Of a stretch of DNA of 53,137 nucleotides, positions 50,767 through 53,137 are shown one piece after another; positions within the stretch are counted from its first letter, which is position 1; each line of letters begins with the position of its first letter. The stretch spans positions 1-53,137 of the forward strand of contig JAABQD010000018.1 of assembly GCA_011391635.1 (NCBI GenBank), in the 5' to 3' direction. A program made the translations under genes and the position numbers. The DNA is from Sulfurimonas sp. (GTDB lineage: Bacteria; Campylobacterota; Campylobacteria; Campylobacterales; Sulfurimonadaceae). A model generated the notes under the pieces. That model was given only the letters and a program-made list of their open reading frames with translations. It was not told the origin of the DNA and did no database searches.

Positions 50767-53066
50767 TGAATGGCTATGATTTTTCAACACTAAACGATAA
50801 AGAATTTGAACATATATCGATAGATTTAATATCAATAGATAAAGAAAAAAGATTTGAAAGATTTAAAGCTGGAAAAGATGGTGGAATTGATGGAAGATTT
50901 TATCATTCAGATGGAAGTCAAGAAATCATACAATGTAAGCATTATCTCAAAACAGGTTTTGATGGACTTATAGCCTCATTAAAAAAGAAAAATGACAAAG
51001 GTGTCAATGAAATTGATAAAGTTAATAAATTAAATCCCATAAAATATATATTTGTCACCTCACTACAATTATCAGCAAATAATAAAAAGACTATTAAAGA
51101 ATTATTCATTCCCTATATCCAAAGTGATAACGACATTTATGGACAAGAAGATTTAAATGTAATTTTAAGTGATAACACTAATATTGAAGAGAAGTATTAT
51201 AAACTTTGGATTAGCAGTACAGTTGTCTTAAATCGTATAATGAATAATGCTATTAAAAGTAGAAGTGAAGCATTAGTAGAGAATATAAAGGAAAAATCGA
51301 AATATTATGTAATTACAGAAAATCATAATAAAGCGATAGAAATACTTGAAAAAACAAATGTAATTATAATTGCAGGTGAGCCTGGGATTGGTAAAACAAC
51401 ATTAGCTAAAAATATGGCTATATTTTACATTGAAAAAGATTTTGAATGTTATGATATAGAGAATGCAATAAATGAAGCGGAAAGTATTTTTGAAAAAGGT
51501 AAAAAACAGATATTTTATTTTGATGATTTTTTAGGTAGTAATTACCTAGAAGCACTTGAGAATAAAAAAGATTCTCATATTATGAAATTTATAGAGCGAG
51601 TCAAACGAGATAAATTCAAAAGATTTATTTTAACGAGTAGAACCAATATATTTAATCAGAGTATTTTACTTAGTGATACATTTAAGAGTAAAAATATTGA
51701 TGAAGATGAATTTATAATATCTATAGCTTCTTTAAAGGAGATGGATAAGGCATATATACTTTACAATCATATTTGGCATAGTAATTTAGAAGAAACATAT
51801 ATCGATGAAATTTATAAAGATAAACGATACAAAAATATCATAAATCATAAAAATTTTAGTCCTAGAATTATTGAATTCATTACTGATACAGTTAAGATTA
51901 AAAAAGAAGATGTTAAACCTTCAGAGTATTGGGTTTATCTTGTTGATAAGTTAAATAATCCACAAGATATATGGAAAAATACATTTGATAAACAAAGTGA
52001 TGATTTTATACGAACTATCGTTGTTTTGGTAGTTTTAAATGGAAATAAAATTGAGGAAAATGAATTAAAAAATGCTTATATTTCTTATATAAAATTAACA
52101 GATTTAAAGAATAGTTCATATGCTTCAAAGGAGTTTGAAAGTATCGTAGAAGAAGTCGTAAAATATTTTTTAAATCGAACCTATAACAAAATATGGGAAA
52201 AAGTTGAATATACACTTTTTAACCCTTCAATTGCCGACTTTGTTTTAAATAGATATAGCGGCGATACAACAAAGCTAATGAATTTTTATCTGTCTTTACA
52301 AACTCTTGAGTCATTGAAAGAATTACACAGTAGAAAGGTGTTTGGAAAAATAGATGTTAATATTTATGAAAACTTGCTTACTAGATTACATGAAAATTTA
52401 GATATATCTAACTTAAGTAACATTGATTACATCATACAGTTACTATATATGACTGAGATTTATAGATTTACTAAGCCTATTGAAAACGAAAAAAGAAATA
52501 AATTCTTTCAAAATTTCATTGATTGCCCACAAGATTTTAAACTAATAGATGAGTTTATAACTACAATAATTTATATAAATAGTGAAGATTTATTAATCTC
52601 TAATTATGACTTTATATTTAGCATGATGGAAAACATGAATCTTGATGAAAGTAATATTAATAAAATTATTGAATTATTAAAATATTTTGATATTCATGAT
52701 GATAATATTGATAATAAATTAAATAAATTAATTCATGAATATTTAGAAAGTGAACTAGATTCATGTTTGTCTCAGCTTGAAATTGATGATGTAGAATTTG
52801 AGAATGATAAAGATGGAGTATTTGTAAGAGATGAAGAGATAAAAGAATATGTTACATTTAATATTGATACGCTAATTCATGGAATAGATAAATATGAAGC
52901 GATTAATATAGATAGAGATTCTATAGCTGATACAGTAAATATTGAAGATATAAATTATAATTTAGTTAATGCATATATGGAAGCTTTTATGGAAGAAGGT
53001 TATGATCATAAAGATATTGTTTCAAGTCATAATATAGATAGTATTGAAGATTTATTTGAAAGGTAA
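50766..53066 (+). CDS. Mrr-type nuclease - STAND NTPase (nSTAND3-like) fusion
   Basis: A 766-residue protein. Residues 1 to about 150 resemble the Mrr/restriction endonuclease fold: FERFKAGKDGGIDGRFY and EIIQCKHYLKTG give the D...QxK catalytic core. Residues about 165-400 are a P-loop NTPase with Walker A GEPGIGKTTLAKN and Walker B QIFYFDDFLGSN, then a sensor-like SRTN, matching the small STAND NTPases linked to prokaryotic immunity. The C-terminal 350 residues are helical, with no recognised repeat, and would be the sensor. The gene is clearly more AT-rich than its neighbours and has no dispersed word, which suggests acquisition. A defence role by nuclease activation is inferred. Confidence 0.8.
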   Translation: MNGYDFSTLNDKEFEHISIDLISIDKEKRFERFKAGKDGGIDGRFYHSDGSQEIIQCKHYLKTGFDGLIASLKKKNDKGVNEIDKVNKLNPIKYIFVTSLQLSANNKKTIKELFIPYIQSDNDIYGQEDLNVILSDNTNIEEKYYKLWISSTVVLNRIMNNAIKSRSEALVENIKEKSKYYVITENHNKAIEILEKTNVIIIAGEPGIGKTTLAKNMAIFYIEKDFECYDIENAINEAESIFEKGKKQIFYFDDFLGSNYLEALENKKDSHIMKFIERVKRDKFKRFILTSRTNIFNQSILLSDTFKSKNIDEDEFIISIASLKEMDKAYILYNHIWHSNLEETYIDEIYKDKRYKNIINHKNFSPRIIEFITDTVKIKKEDVKPSEYWVYLVDKLNNPQDIWKNTFDKQSDDFIRTIVVLVVLNGNKIEENELKNAYISYIKLTDLKNSSYASKEFESIVEEVVKYFLNRTYNKIWEKVEYTLFNPSIADFVLNRYSGDTTKLMNFYLSLQTLESLKELHSRKVFGKIDVNIYENLLTRLHENLDISNLSNIDYIIQLLYMTEIYRFTKPIENEKRNKFFQNFIDCPQDFKLIDEFITTIIYINSEDLLISNYDFIFSMMENMNLDESNINKIIELLKYFDIHDDNIDNKLNKLIHEYLESELDSCLSQLEIDDVEFENDKDGVFVRDEEIKEYVTFNIDTLIHGIDKYEAINIDRDSIADTVNIEDINYNLVNAYMEAFMEEGYDHKDIVSSHNIDSIEDLFER

Positions 53067-53069
53067 TAT

Positions 53070-53137
53070 ATGATTATATTCACCCAAAAAGCCAACACTT
53101 CAGAGCTAGATACAAAAACAGATGAGTTTGTCTATAA
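53070..53137 (+). CDS. Start of a further gene, cut by the window edge
   Basis: ATG at 53070 lies 3 bases after the STAND stop, behind AAAGG, and stays open for 22 codons to the end (MIIFTQKANTSELDTKTDEFV...). Spacing implies the same operon. The acidic ELDTKTDEFVY segment recalls the C-terminal tail of some type I/IIG restriction-modification proteins, a weak similarity. Family not determined. Confidence 0.45.
   Translation, partial: MIIFTQKANTSELDTKTDEFVY

Noticed and set aside
50766..53066. Canonical Avs (AVAST) protein
   Set aside because: At 766 residues it is much shorter than typical Avs proteins and lacks visible TPR-rich sensor repeats, so I only call it STAND-like.

Overview
The window looks like chromosomal DNA from a Campylobacterota (epsilonproteobacterial) bacterium, most likely Sulfurimonas or a close relative. 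The indications are low GC (I estimate about 35%), dense short-spaced operons, GTG/TTG starts behind strong purine-rich ribosome binding sites, a short-form HisG, a GnnA/GnnB lipid A cluster, a TlpD-like CZB chemoreceptor and an unusually large set of c-di-GMP proteins. The genus is inferred from gene content only. I saw no rRNA, tRNA, CRISPR array, transposase or integrase.

Layout. 1-7.2 kb: 3' part of an Uup-type ABC-F gene (minus strand), thiD with a cytosolic THI5-like protein and an EAL protein, a BLUF photoreceptor, and an operon of a retropepsin-like protease, rimK and a co-catalytic metallopeptidase. 7.2-13 kb: small membrane proteins, coaX-hisG-methyltransferase-YceI operon, a chemoreceptor. 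13-20.3 kb (minus strand): GGDEF protein, CZB chemoreceptor, PAS-GGDEF-EAL protein, an exported MEMO1-AMMECR1 fusion, DUF1566 protein and an apparently dead dihydroorotase. 20.3-24.5 kb: cytochrome c, then lpxB-gnnB-gnnA and an LpxA homologue lacking the catalytic His. 24.5-26.7 kb (minus strand): dsbD and an exported thioredoxin. 26.8-35.3 kb: four large c-di-GMP proteins. 35.4-41.7 kb: a YyaL-type protein, a toxin-antitoxin pair, ppk2, plsC, pdxJ-pdxA. 41.7-46.3 kb: tamA-tamB. 46.4-49.7 kb: tgt, efp and an amino acid permease. 49.7 kb to the end: a probable defence operon (YhcG-type nuclease, AT-rich Mrr-STAND NTPase, start of a third gene).

The main discovery candidate is a dispersed word. 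The 9-mer GGCATGTGG (or its complement) occurs 34 times by my manual scan, 17 in each orientation, and 33 of 34 copies are followed by A. At this base composition about 0.1 copies would be expected. It occurs in genes of unrelated function, where it encodes Pro-His-Ala, Trp-His-Val or similar in different frames. It also forms inverted-pair hairpins at gene ends (24537-24557 and 48210-48237) and covers the start codons of two genes. These are the hallmarks of a DNA uptake sequence as in Neisseria or Pasteurellaceae. I know of no such sequence described for Campylobacterota, and the word is absent from the putatively acquired defence end.

Other points of interest are simple-sequence repeats that could switch expression: a G10 tract at the tamA start and (GTTAT)7 upstream of a REC-REC-PAS-PAS-HD-GYP gene. 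Seven c-di-GMP proteins lie within 33 kb, two of the window's proteins carry zinc-binding CZB domains, and the LpxA-like and dihydroorotase-like proteins have lost catalytic residues.
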